From Sclerurus mexicanus (Eukaryota > Chordata > Aves > Passeriformes > Furnariidae), in assembly GCA_013396755.1 (NCBI GenBank), contig VWZF01002921.1, positions 231,577-295,576 on the forward strand: a stretch of DNA of 64,000 bases, read 5' to 3'. Below the pieces are notes generated by a model that did no database searches, was not told the origin of the DNA, and worked only from the letters and a program-made list of their open reading frames with translations. Position numbers and translations under genes: made by a program. Below, piece after piece: positions 51,041 to 64,000 of this stretch; position 1 is the stretch's first letter, and each line of letters starts with the position of its first letter.

Positions 51041-54000
51041 AATTTTTAGCTTTGATTTCTATGGGATTTTTGTCTTCGGTGCTTCATAAGAAGACAAAAG
51101 CATAAGAGGCATTACGTAACATTATGATTAAAGTTTTGTTAATGTACAACAAACAAGGTCTATGCAGAAATAGTCTGTGCTCAAACAAGATCCACTTTTT
51201 ATACTGTCCTTAAAACAGTCTAAATGACCTATTGGGCCTTCAATATTTAACTTTTCCCCTAACAGAATATTTTTTTTGTGTTCTTCTCTTGATTTTCTCT
51301 CAGAAAGATTAAATTTGTGATAGATGTAAAACAGCAACAAATGTAATAGTGCAAGTGTTGCTAAAGGCTCTAAAATTATATGTTTTCTGAAACATTCAGT
51401 AAGCTCTATTATATGGCTTTATTGTGGACAATAGTGACTGTGTTAAGTTCCCTGCTTGTTTCCCCATCTTTTCCTATTCCTCCATCAATTTCCAAAATTT
51501 CAGTCATGTAAGTAAGAGTTAATCAGAGACAATACAATGACGTTGCTTCAAATCATACAGCCCAAGAAAGAATAGTCTAGACATTTATAGCATTATCCAT
51601 TATAATCAGGAAATTAAAAAAGTTGTCCTGCATTTTGTGAAAGATGCCTCTAATTTCATTTTTTCAGTTTGTTGACTGAGATTTGCTAAAGTTCAGCAGT
51701 TGTGGATAGAGTTGTTAAGATAATTTGCAGAGGATCAAACTGATCCTGGTGAGACTGGCATTTTTAACCAGACCTGATTATTCTTCAGTTGACGGTCTTG
51801 TGTGCATTGGATCCAAGAGCTGAATCACCTGCTGGATGTATGTGAAATGTTTCATGCCAAGAATACATAATACCAAAAGTATACCCTGTGCCAAAGCAAT
51901 AGGAAGAAATTCCTAGACTCTTCCTGGAGTTTGCTTTGTCTTGTGCATTTCTTGATGAAAACTGAGAGACAGCGTGGTTCACTTGTCATAAGTTTCCATT
52001 CTATAAAACACTAAAAATAAGTTTGCAGTGTAGCACCAACAAATTTCTAATACAACTATGTGAAACACAGTGAAAAATTCTGTTTATGGTGAGGTGAGAG
52101 TTTTGCCTGGGGAATCCTCATCTATTTCTATTGAAGACCTTTTCTGCTTCTGTAGCTACAGCAGAGAGAAATACTCCCTCTTTCCCCCTATTTCTGGTTA
52201 TAAATATATGGAGAACATCGATGTGTTTCCATACTGTTAACAAACCAATGTGGCATTTAAGAAGCATATAAAGGCATATAAACCTTATGTTTATAAACAG
52301 AAGATGTATGAGGTCCAAGTGTATCTCCTAACTGTAAAAAATATCAACTGTGCCTTTTGTTCTTTAGCTTTCTTATTTCTCAATAAAATTAACATTGAAA
52401 ATTTAGTCTTATCTTGCAGGTGAGTAGTTGATTCATCTGAGTGGTTTAAGATTTCAGGGACTATATAAATTATATTACTATTAGACACAGTCCAGATTTT
52501 AAGTGTTTGTAAGAGAATTTATTTAATATTCATCTGTGGAAGTGAAAAATACAGTACTGTCACTGCTCTCAATGCTATAACCCCTGTGGTCTGGGGTAGA
52601 TAATAAAAGCTTGAACCATGTTCAATATATTATTTCCTGAAATTTAGGAGGAAAAAATGTTCAAGTAATGCATGTTGATGCTTAATTCAAAAACATAAAG
52701 CAAAGAAATTCAAATAGAATGGAAATCCAATGTAATTTCTGACCTGGTCCATGGATCCATACTACTTTTATTCTGTGTGCAGCTCAACAATGTCAGAGGT
52801 ACTGTTTTCCAGTTTCTTAACTGGTCTTCACTAAAAATGGTGTATTCTGAAAGCTATTTCTGTGGTCTTATGTTCCCACACTAAACTTTGCTGCACCTTC
52901 TCTGTTTTCCCCAGACCCAGGTACTTACAAACTGGGAAATACCAAAGGAAATCAGGATATTTTTTTCATGTGCCATTCTCCTTTTTATGGTGTAATGTAG
53001 AGTCCCTAAGTTGAATGCATTTGTAGACTGTCTGCAAATCAAACTGTAGACCAGATTGCTTGCAAATGAAAACCATCCTGCTCCTACAGAATATTTTGCA
53101 TCTTGGATGTTAGGAAAATGGATATATCATTGAATTAAGACTTAAAAGATAGTGAAAAGTTAAGAATCTGTTCCAAATGATGTACCTACTAAATTTTGTC
53201 ACTTTCCTGTATAAATTCAAAGTTTAACATACAAATTTGGTGTTAGTGGAAATCATAATTATCCAAACCCATCTAGATAGCCCAGCACCAAGTTAAAGGC
53301 TTATTTGCTATGTTGTCATTCAAAATATTTGTGTGTATAATATGACATGAAATGTAAAATACAGACTTTCGTACAGTTGGACAGAAATCTCTCCTGAAGG
53401 ATGAGAGCTCACTGTTCAAAACTGTAACAGTCAGGGTAACTCTGTTGGTTAGGGCTTTCAGTGTGGCCTGAGAATTCCTCCTTTAGGGAGGGAACTTTTA
53501 GACAGTTGAAAAAATGCTGTTGGAGGAAAGTTCAGAAGATGTGGTTGTGGGCAGCAGTGCTGACCACAAAGAAAAGTTATTGGGTGGCTTCCTGAGTTTT
53601 ACTGCAGTGAAGTTATGGTTCCTTTCTTGACTTTGTGTTCTCCTTTCCGGCTCCACAATCCTATAAAGAATTAAGTGCCGAGTACCTGTTACCTGAAGTC
53701 TGCCTTTATTCTGCTGTTTCAGTGCTACAGAGGAAATCAAGCAACATGTTTAAGTAAACATTTTTTGGATCTTAACTTCAGAGCTTAGTGACATGGTTTT
53801 TGCAGCACGGAAAATTACCCTGCAATTAGTTTTTATCTGCTTATCCATAAGCCTCAGTTTTTTGTAGCATTCATGGCATTTTGTGCTCTTGGAAATTATT
53901 TCTTGTTTTCTTAAAGTCTTTCATCTTAAATCATGTACTGGCACTTTTGATTTTAAAATCGGTTTTATTTGAGGGGTTGGTTAAGGCATATGTGTTGTTG

Positions 54001-56254
54001 CCAGAAATGATTGCTGTAAATACAAATGGGGAAGCCTTTCATATGAAGATTTTGTGGAAAACACATTGTGTCTACTGAACTGTATGGATAAAGGGGAATT
54101 TAGCTTCATTTTTTTGATTAAGAGAAGTTGATAGGGTGTAAATTCCTTGTTTGTTACTGCCGATGCTTAACCAGTCTGAACCAGAGCCCACTGGAATTAA
54201 TGGAAAGGTTCCCATTTGTTTCAGGGTAATTTTTTTCAAGTCCTAACAGACTTCCTGCTATTCCACAGTTGAGCATTAGTAAGGCACAGGAGGCCTGTCA
54301 ATCATGCAGAATTTGTATGTGTGCATGTGGTGAGATTTCTAGGAGGCTGAAGTTTGCTGTCATGAAGGTAATTTTTATGTGAAGTTTCATAATATTTAAG
54401 AAAATTGGTAACTTTTTTACCTACAACTTCTGATATTGTAGTAAAAATACAGGATAAGGTGATTAGAAGGAGACCGCCGTGTCTATTGTTAGGAAACGAA
54501 TCACTTGTGATTTTTTCACTTGCTTGGGTTTACTTTTTCCTATTTAGTGGGCATCATATAAATAAAGATTTTAAATCCTGATAGTAGCATAAAATGATTT
54601 ACATAAGAACAGAAGCCTTTATTTTAGTGGAAGCAGTAAGAAAATGATACAGTTACCATTTTTTTGACAATACGTACAAGATGGTGAATAAAATAGGAAT
54701 TTATTGAATTATTATAATAGTGTGTTGGTTTTAAAGATGATAATGAAAATACTAGAAAATACTCTTTTTCTGTTCGGGTTTCATGTGTAAGTGGTTTTTG
54801 GTTCGTCAGTCTCCAGCTTCTGTCTGGGGATCTCCTCTGTGGTTTTTGCAGGCTACTAATCAGATCACAAGTGGCAAGAAGGCATATGCATCGCCTTACT
54901 ATGAAAATAATACCGGTTACTCTTTGTTGGCTTTAAGTCCTAGTGAAGCAGCCCATGTGGTTTTTCCCAATGTTTCATCCAACTATTAAACAGAATTCTA
55001 CTCTGCAACATATACAGAATGGTTTGCTCCTCTCTAATAAAAAACATTTTTACAAAATAAGGAAACTTTTTTGAATCATTCGCTATGTCTTGGAGTATAA
55101 TCTCAGGAGAATTTGAACCTGTAATTTATCCCCTTGAGACTTGTCATTGCCAGGTGACATAGCTTTAGAAAGCCTGTCTGCCAGGGGTGACAGCCTTCAG
55201 TGTGTTGACAATCTGGATGCACGAAATTGAATTATTTCAAATACAGTATCTTTTTATTGGACATATACATAAGTGCCACTTCATTTCCTAAAGCTTCCTC
55301 ACTGCAAGCACTATTTTCTGCAGTTCAGTAGTTTCTTGCCATCTTGCTGTGTGATGCAGCCTTGCCAGTCTGTGTTCCTTTGCCCTGAGGACCTGTCTGA
55401 CAGAATCCTGTGATGGGTGCTTCTTGTCACGGCTGTAGCTCTGCATGTGTTCCTCCAGCCTCTGTTAGCAGAGATAAGTCTGAAAACATGCGCACTTGCA
55501 GACTCCCAAGAGTCCTTGCAAACAAGCAGGACTTTATTGCAAGGCTATCTTAGTGACAATTGTTCTTATGTTGTGCCTGCTTACTAAACTTGGAGAGTTG
55601 TCCTACCCATTCTACTACCTGAGATGCTATTAATAGAAGATTTTACAAAATGATAAAATAACATGGAGATTTTCCATGAAACATCTTTGATGTGATTCAA
55701 AGTAAAATGGCATGTAGTTGAATTTGATGATGTAGCCAAGATTATTTTGTTCAGAGAATGTAGTCTACTCCCGTTGGAACATGACTGCTACTAGCAAAAG
55801 CAGACAATGAATTTCCTAAGTAAAGAATTTACATCTTGTTCAGTGTTTCAGGATGTTTGAGTTTTTCTCAGTGCAGGTACAGGCTGTGCAGTAGTGCTGT
55901 TCCTCATTTTAGATGGCATCTTGTTAGGTCAGGTAGAGTCTGAATACACTGAAATGTACTGAAGACTGCCAAGATCATGTGATTTCACTCAAGATACTTC
56001 ACAAGGGCTGTGTAGTAAGCACTCAAAATATTTGGCCTGCATGTTTAAGTGATATGTCCCCTGTCATTTAAAACAATAAGGTTTTGATTATTTGATTGCA
56101 TTTGGCACAACGTCTCACAGGATGGGAAGAACCTTCCTTTGGTCATGCAAGCGAATGAAAACAGCCTGGTCCCTGGAGTTCCGTAGAACATGCAAGTTTA
56201 ATTAAGTAGAATATGCAGCTAGCAGAGGATTTTTAGTCATGAGGGATTGCACAC

Positions 56255-56425
56255 CATCCAACCTTGTAACTCGTTTCTGAACTTTCTCAGTCTTATTTTT
56301 GAGACAGGAAGACTAGAACTACAGTTTTCCAGTTCCATAGAGCTTTTTGCTTTGTTCACGAGTCATTTTCTAATAATTCCTTGCACTCAGTTTCCTCTTT
56401 GTCCAATGCTGACATAATTCCAAAA
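56255..56425 (-). repeat. Possible ancient CR1/L3-type LINE remnant, inverted
   Basis: The phrases 'taactcgtttctgaactttc', 'cagtcttatttttgagaca' and 'agaactacagttttcc' follow the order of the inverted 3' region of old CR1/L3 elements (effect: '..ctgaacc..ctcc.. ttttgaga.. accagaactgcacac'). Divergence is high, so this is a pattern-level call only. Confidence 0.35.
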
Positions 56426-59152
56426 AAGCATCAGCTTAATCTGTCATGATTCCAAGGTTTCACTCTTGGTTATGGGTTGACATGCAGACCATCATTCTGT
56501 GTGTGGATTTAGGCAGTAGCACCTGTTTATTATTTGTTTCAGATGTGTTTTTAATTTGGAATGCAAAGAGTGGGAATCATCTAAAATCTTAATTCGCCCT
56601 GGGTATCATGGCTTTCCTTAGTGCGTACTTTCCATTTTTTTCCATCAAGCAGGTTTCAAGTAAGCATGTAGCTTTTAATGATTATATTTGCTCTGTCATA
56701 TGGCTGCTACACTTTATTATTATAAATAGATATTTAACTTACAGAATGCTGATATTCTTCCTTTTTTCCTTTGAGAAATATACTGCAAAATGTAGATAAC
56801 TTCTAGCGTCCATGTTTTGCAGATGGAGAAACAAAGATGGAGGCTTCATTTGCTTTTGTTTTCCTCAAAGGGCACAGATTATATGTAGCTGCTTATAAAA
56901 AAATGTTTTTGTTACTGTAAGATATTGGAAAATTGTAGAGGCAAGGTCACTGTGATACTCACTTAGCTGTTCAGATTACTCGTTGGGCAGGACTCTGTCT
57001 CACAAATAAATAATAATTTTTTGTTCTTTTGTCTTTCTCCAAAATTGCTGTCCAGTACCCAATACTGCCTCCCTACACACTAGTATTGTAGACCACAGTG
57101 TACAGAAATACAGCATGCTTCAAGCAATATTGTTTTGGACTCTTTAAATTTTGTGGTCAGGACCTTGCTTAATGCCATATTAGAGAGAACTGTGTGTTCT
57201 TTGATCTCTTACCAGTCAAGAAAACTTGTTCTCAACATGGATCATTTTCATCATCTTAATCATGCACTGAAGGCAGCATATTTTTTATTTTTAGATGTAC
57301 TGTCTATTTATTTCGCCACACTTGAAGTTTCTACCAATTGCTTGAGTTGTTCCTATTGAATGAAAAAAAGAAGGAAAGATAGAGGAATGAGAAGAGTAAT
57401 TGATCTGTGGTCATTAGTTCTGCAAAATACCATATATATTAATATAAAATATATATTCCCCTGTATACTCCTCTTTTAAATAGTTTATCTTCTTCCTTAT
57501 TATGATTAAAATTTAGATAGAAAAGTTTAAATCAATGTACTTTTATGAAACTAATTACTTTTAATAAAATGTTTTCACAAATTTAGCTTTTAGACTTAAT
57601 TTAGAGAACAAGTCTTTCTTGAAAGAAAACTGGTTCAGATTGTACCTTTTATTTTCTTTAACTTGCTAGTTTACGCAATATAAGTGTGGACTATTCTTAA
57701 ACCTCTCTTTAGAAATTATAGTTCTGTGGTACTTGAAGTATTTGCTTTGTAAAGTAGAAAGCAGAAGATTGAAACAAATCATAGGAAATATTTACGAAGA
57801 AGCTGACAGATCTGAATTTTCTAGTCTTCATATCAAGTACTGTGTTGTACTGTGTTGCAGTGGCTTTTTGCTGTTTTCTGTGATATTTTTGAATTTGCTT
57901 TCATTAGGAAAACTTTTTTCCTCATATTTGCTCTTGATTGAATATTAAATGTTTCAGAGACTACCAGTGAATCTGTTGGGAACATCATAAGACTTAGATA
58001 AACCAGTTGGCTTTACAGTCCCTATACAGGAAGATGAGTAGAGAGAGCTTCTGATAGACTTCTCAGGCTGTAAAATGTAGTAAAACTGGACCAACCCTTC
58101 TTTCTTTTATTACCAGGTAGCCTTGCAGGCATCAAAGGGTCACAAACTTATTTTTGTTTGCAGCAGCAGTAGAAGAATTTAAAAGGTTTTGAGTTGCACA
58201 GAAAATAAATGGATTTTCAGGCATTTTTTGTATTTTTTGTGGTGGTCAGATAAGTCTTTTAATTTTAGATAAGGTAAGAAATTAGGATTGTATGAGCCAA
58301 GAAAGAGATGATTGATTCTCAAGTATATATTGATCAATAGGGAAAAAATATGAAAAATTGTTGCTTCCTTTTTTCTGCCTCCAGAAATCAATGCCCAATT
58401 GGATAGGTGAGCTAATGAGTTAAGCAGAAGGCTGTTGTAAGTGTATGCAAAAAATATATAGGAAGACAATTTTTTCTGGTGGAAAAACTAGCCACCTAAC
58501 ACAGATTAAATTTTAAATCAGGAGTACACATGGGATACCGAATGAGGTCAGAAGAGGTCTTTTGAAAGACTGGGAGGAATAAAACAGGGCTGAACACATT
58601 GCAGCATTTTTTGTGATCTTCCTGGTGCTTAAAAAGTGAAGTGAAAGAACAGATTGCTGGACAAAGTAAGCATTTTTTGTTTCTCTTTTCTGTTTTATGT
58701 TGTTGAATCATCAGTTGTTAATTAGTTCTTGGGATACACTTCAGTGTGGTAAAATATGTCACCTTATAACATTTCTGTGAATTGTAGGGGCTTTTTTAAA
58801 ATTTCAAATTGTATGACCAGAGCAGGAAATAATGTACGTATCAGATTCTGATTTCAGTCACAGGAGTGTAAATCTAGTGTGGATCCATTACTTCAATTAC
58901 TTTACTCTTGATTTACGTTCTCGTGGAAGTGAAAAACCAGCCCTAGCAAATAACTGACTTGTCTGCACAGACTGATCTACGCATTGGAAGCCATTGCTAG
59001 TACAAATTACTATTGTCATTTCGTTATGCTATCCCTTCTTTAAAGAATAGCACCCAAAGGAAACTAGAGGGCATGCTAGACATGACTGATGGTATTCAGG
59101 TATTTTTGAAATTACAGTGAAACCTGAATCTGAATCATATATATACATAGAG

Positions 59153-59578
59153 ATGAGGGGGACCAAGATAGTGGAAGACCTCAAGGGCGAGAGTTGGGAT
59201 GAGCAGCTGAGGTCACTTGGTTTACTCAGCTTGGAGAAGAGAAGGCTGAGGGGTGGCATCGTGGCAGTCTACAGCTTCTTCGGAGGGGAGGTGGAGTACG
59301 AGGTTCTGATGTCCTCTTTCTGGAGACAAGGAGTAGGACATGAGGAAGCTGAAATGACAACTGTTTTGGAGGATGTTCATGTTGGGCATTAGCCAAAGGT
59401 TGTTCATTGAAAAAGGCTCCCCAGGGAAGTGTCAGAGGATAACGCCTGTCAGAGTATCTGGAGAATGCTCTTAGTCATATGATTTAGTTCTAGGTAGTCC
59501 TGTGAGGAGCAGGGAGTTGGACTCCGTGATCCACATGGGTCCCTTCCAACCTGAGATGTTTTATGGTTCTATGGTTAT
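59153..59578 (+). repeat. CR1 LINE 3'-end fragment
   Basis: Contains 'ttggagaagagaaggctgag', 'gtggcagtctacagcttctt', 'aaaaggctccccagggaagt', 'agttggactccgtgatccac' and 'tgggtcccttccaacctg', then 'tggttctatggttatg' as the tail. It is forward oriented, more diverged than the 28.6-kb copy, and possibly of an older CR1 subfamily. Confidence 0.85.
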
Positions 59579-60079
59579 GTACTTACCCTTTGTGGAAGTT
59601 TTGGCCCTTTCAGTTCAGTGCATACAGAGATTACTATAATAAAAGGAGTTGCATAAATCTGCTTTGATAAAACAAAATATTTGGCCTCTCCTGAACTGAA
59701 AATAATTTGGTAACTCATCTTGTATAAGACCACAACAAAAATCTGTATAGGTTGCTGTTGTGAGAGTGCCAATTGTGTAGGAAAGAGTGTATGAGGGCAA
59801 GCATGTAAATACACTTCTCTTGTGTGGCCCCCAAAGCCTGCTTCTGATCTTCAGGCTGTGATTTTGGACATAAGAATCCTTGAAGGATTTTTCTTCTACT
59901 TTGTGATTCCTGCATACATTTCTGGCATCCACAGCACTCCATAGAAAGGAGCTCTATGCTTCAGTTTGGTTTGTAACAAGGAAGTGTATATACTATCATT
60001 TATTTTCAATTCATGATTTCATAATTTATTCGATGCCCCTATTAGGAAAAACTGGTTGTTTCTTATTCAGTTCTTATTC

Positions 60080-60440
60080 ATGGCCACACAATTTCATAGA
60101 ACTCTGTCCTGTCCCTCATCGGTTGCCCATTTTTGAAGATAAAGGATCCTATTTATTTAGTCATTTTTCACACAGAAGTTGTTCCATAGCTTTTATCTTC
60201 TTTGTCATGTCTTTGAATCCTGTATAGTTTTTCTGTGTCCATTTTTTAACATGGGGACCAAAACTGCACAATATGCCATGTGAGGCACAACAAAGACTTG
60301 GGTAGTAGTGTAGTGTCCCATTCTTTGCCAATTCTAATGTTCAGATTGCTTTTCTTGACAGCCACTGGACATCACATATGTATTACAACTTCACAAGCAC
60401 TTCCCTAAATAGCAATAACTTGTTCAGAGCACTTTCTTCT
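60080..60440 (-). repeat. Possible ancient CR1/L3-type LINE remnant, inverted
   Basis: 'atggggaccaaaactgcaca' followed by 'atatgccatgtgaggcac' closely resembles the 'gaccagaactgcacacagtattccaggtg' portion of inverted old CR1/L3 elements. It is followed by 'ttcagattgcttttcttgac' and 'agccactggacatcac', which fit the next segment. The extent on both sides is uncertain. Confidence 0.45.
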
Positions 60441-63400
60441 GCGTATGTGGAGTGAGGGTTGGCTTTTTCCCCCTATGTTCATTACTCTGCTTTTTGTTGT
60501 ACTTGGGTTTGTGCATTAGCAAGACTTAATGCATTGAAAGAATGTTCAGTTTTCTGAAAAAGTCCAGCATATTCTCTGATCATCTGTTTTGATGTTGTTT
60601 ATGTACTTATCCAGTAGTAAATTTTCCAGCATCCTGCCTGTTGAGTATGCTATGGAATATTCAAATTATCAAAATGGCAATTATTTTTGCAAATGCAGCT
60701 AACATTTTGACTCATGCTTTCTGAGCATCTTGCATAGGTTTTTCAGAGTTGATGACACAGGCCTTCTGAGAAATTAGGTATCCTGAAGATGCAGATAGCT
60801 ACTGAAAATTATTTAGGGTTTTTCATCCTAATTTGAAATATATATGTGTATAAAAACTGTGTATGATAATAAAACTAAAAGAACTAAGCTGAAGTTTCCT
60901 AAGGGGCAAAGGGCCAGGCTTCTAACATATTTATATAATAAACTACTTTTGTGGATAGTGAGAGATGGCCACCTCAGTTTTGTTAAAAATATGATTCTGA
61001 AAGCATTTTTCAGGCTGTCAAGACTAAGGATTTCTTGAACTGTTCTATAACCTCCAAAATCACTTATCAAGGGCAACAGTTTCTGACTTAGTTTTTTCTA
61101 CAGAGATATAAAAGCTATTTGAATACTATTTTGTCACCTAGAACTCCAACCAAAACTCTAAAATCTTTAAATAAGTTTATTTTAGCATTAAGTATTTGAA
61201 AATAAATATTTGAATGAGAGGTCACTGCTTTCTTAACTAATAACAGTTCTATCATTTCCCAAGAGACTACTTTAAAAAGAAATACAGCAACTTCTGTTTG
61301 ATAGTAATAAAATTTGTGGCAAAGGCTCTGGGATTTTTCTTTCAAGGTAAAAAAAAGCTTTAGTATTTCATTAGCCACTGATACACTGGTGATCAAATAG
61401 AAAAATAAAATGTCTTGCCTCTTTGCACAAGCAAAAGCATCACATTTTTATATGTAAGTCTATCAGAAGAGTATGCAGGCATAAGAAGACAGGCTTGATT
61501 ACAGAGCTCAATGAGAGGCTCCTGTCCTTGAGCTGCTGGGTTAGTCCAGAGGGCTGTTGTTACTGCCTGGTCAACCATAACAGAAAAAAAGAAGGAAAAC
61601 TCCCCAGCACTCTAGAATAAATGCAGAAATAAACTTTTATCTTGAAAGGGAAGCAAAAAGAATGTGACTTCTTCAGTCTGCCAAACCGGAAAAGGGATCC
61701 CTGTAAAATTCATATGGCAAGGGAGAAGACTGCCCAGGCATTTCGCATTTCATCTGCGCTAGCAAAAGCTGAAGAATAAAGACAAAGGCAGAAACTTACC
61801 AGCTGGGCTGAAGAGAAGGAGGAAGTATGTAAATGCAGGGGGAAAATATCCAAGCTTGAGGTGCAAGTTGTATGATGAGACTATCAGGCAATATTTTTAT
61901 TTATTTTATTTCTGTATCTGGTGTTTATATAATGTAATAAACTCACAGTCCTGTAGGTATCTTTGTAGAGAGCATTCAAACAGCATCAGTGTGTTTTCCA
62001 GGGCTGATACCTGTGATGAAAGTTGACCTGTACTGTCTGGGAAGCAGTGTTTTCATCTGAATAACAGGCAGTACATTTCTTTGGCACAGAACAAGTGCTT
62101 GCAATGGGTGAATTTACATGACTGACAGAGTTCTGTTTATAACAGCTCACCATGACGAAATTTAGCCATTTATCTTGAAGAAATTTTTCTGAAAGATAAT
62201 ATTTCACCAAACAACTTCAAGCTCTGGTAAAGGCATTTCCTTGCTTGGGAGTTTGGTTTTGTTACCTGGACCAAATCAGGGGTTTTAAAAATTATTTTAT
62301 CTTCTTGAATCTTACTTCAAGTCTCATGTATGGCATTCTAAGGATATTTTGCGAAGTATATCTAAAAATATAATCTTTCATACTGTTTGTTTGAAGTATT
62401 TTAAATAATTTATCTTGTGTAATACTGTGGCTTCACATACTGTATGTAGTTCAGCAATCAGAAGTATGTTCCCATGCTAAACCTTAAAATCAGAAATGCA
62501 GGCTCACATAAGTTTATCTTTAAACCAGGCCTTGATATTGTAGTTTTGAGACATAATGGTTCTGTTTTCTGACCTGCTAAAAGTCTTTCGTTGTGCTTAA
62601 GAAAGTAGATGGCACGGCTGAGTATTCTCAGTAGCAGAACTTACAACAGAAGGATACATAACATAGTGATGTTGGAAAGTAAGCTGTTTTGTATTTGCTA
62701 CAGACATCACATGGATATGTGGGGATTTATCTTCCAGAAGAGATTCTGCTGCGGTTATTTATGAGGTTTCCCTTGTTTTTATAGGAGTTTGAGGGGTTTT
62801 TTTTAGGTTAGCTTCATTGCTTCTTGATCTAAGATGAGCTGAGTCCTCCCTAATCTGTGTATGCATACTCTAAACAAGTAGCCCCTTTTATAGCCTTATT
62901 AATGTGGGAATATTATACAAGTCTTGTGCAGACAGGGAACTTGGGTATGCACAAATGTGCTTACTACAGAAAAACCAATTCTAAGTGTGAAGCCCAGTAA
63001 TAAAATAGAAACTTTGCAGGACCTTCATTAAAAAACAGAGAAATTGTGTCCTAGCATTTCTTTTCCAAACGTTCTGTTGTTCTTTCTATTGGATGTATAT
63101 TTAACCCACTGTGTTGGGATTTTACTCTTTTTTTACTGTGCAGATTTTACTCTATTTAGAAATCTCTTGTTTTGCTTCCTATTGGCTCTCCCATGATCAT
63201 TGTACATCTAATGGATTCTCTTTTTGATTTCAGTGGCAAAAATCTGCCAGCTGAGTCCTTCAGATTCCTTAAACTGGTTGAAAACCCATCTCTTTAAAGA
63301 TGCTACAGAATCAACATTGGTTTCTCTCCCCATCTTCTGACGTCTCTTTTAGTGTGATTATGGTTGCCTTCTGGTAGTCATTGGTAAACTGTTATCAGTT

Positions 63401-64000
63401 GGTACAGTTGATATAAAACTCTTAGATTTTATGTCTTAAACTCCTATTTTGTTTATGAAAGCTTATATGGAAGTTGGTTTGGATGGTCCTGGAATGTCTG
63501 GCTGGCTCCCTCCTGGTTTCAGTAACAAAATGGTCTCCTGACCAATGCACTTTTTTTTCTGAGCTCCCTTCTATAAGAAGCTTCAGGTTTCCTTTTGAGA
63601 AGGAATCTGCATAGTTGACACTTCAGTTTTCTGTAGTATCTAAATATCAGATCACATCATCTACAACTCTACCAAAGACAGTATGAAGATGTGCTTCATG
63701 CTGTGTCATGCCATAGAAGTAGCTTGCTGGCCAGATTTGGATCTTTGTGAACATAGCCCGCTCAGTCTGGAGAGACAGATCTCTGCATGTGGACACATGT
63801 CAGGCCCTGGGACTTGGTCCCTGTAATTAAGAGAGTCAACAGTAGCAGCACTGTCTATGGAGATCTTCCAATCCTATATTCCTAACTGGCAAAAGATGCA
63901 GGCACTTAATTCTTAATGCAGCCATATGAGATGTAATATCTGTGTACAAAATGAGTCCAGTTATCCAGACTCATCTGTGACATTTTACACAGGTAACTTT

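Larger units (their letters stand above)
42312..64000 (+). other. ARSB intron 6, 5' part (over 21.7 kb)
   Basis: Starts with a consensus GTGAGT donor and runs to the window edge. I looked in all three forward frames for exon 7 (expected around the block GNWKLLTG) and exon 8 (GYWFPPP, VWGPW) and did not find them. The stretch holds a solo LTR (50234-51035), a CR1 (59153-59578) and weak traces of older LINEs near 56.3, 60.1-60.6 and 63.2 kb. The remaining tracts, including 42.6-50.2 and 51.1-56.2 kb, are AT-rich with no recognised element. Confidence 0.75.

Overview
This is a vertebrate, almost certainly avian, genomic window. It is AT-rich, intron-dominated and carries no bacterial-style gene density. 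The interspersed repeats are overwhelmingly CR1 LINE fragments of the bird type, most of them 5'-truncated with recognisable 3' ends, plus one solo retroviral LTR that looks like the ERVL-type LTRs familiar from songbirds. A passerine is my best guess, but only 'bird' is firm.

One protein-coding gene is present: ARSB (arylsulfatase B, N-acetylgalactosamine-4-sulfatase) on the + strand. Five consecutive internal coding exons are visible, corresponding to human exons 2-6: 2622-2808, 4881-5071, 5618-5825, 33294-33537 and 42241-42311. Their lengths (187, 191, 208, 244 and 71 bp) and phases agree with the human gene as I remember it, and all splice sites are canonical GT/AG. Exon 1, which holds the signal peptide and the Cys that becomes formylglycine, lies upstream of base 1. 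The first ~195 bases are a CpG-rich tail of the promoter or first-exon island. Exons 7-8 (C-terminal domain) were not found in the remaining 21.7 kb and should lie beyond base 64000. The visible part therefore encodes about codons 105-405 of a lysosomal enzyme that removes 4-sulfate from dermatan and chondroitin sulfate.

Layout: 1-2621 intron 1 (3' part); 2809-4880 intron 2; 5072-5617 short intron 3; 5826-33293 the very long intron 4, with six CR1 insertions, low-complexity tracts and a damaged assembly patch at 16.0-17.0 kb; 33538-42240 intron 5, with one CR1; 42312-64000 the start of intron 6, with a solo LTR bounded by a 5-bp target duplication, one CR1 and faint traces of older LINEs. No tRNA, rRNA, CRISPR or operon-like feature is visible.

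The most useful observations are: (1) an exactly repeated 262-bp block bracketed by single N characters inside a CR1, best explained as an assembly error; (2) a solo LTR with a perfect target-site duplication; (3) loss of one of the known N-glycosylation sequons in ARSB exon 4; (4) a few exon-like or open stretches in the introns that deserve an RNA-seq check. I see no evidence for a previously undescribed biological system here.
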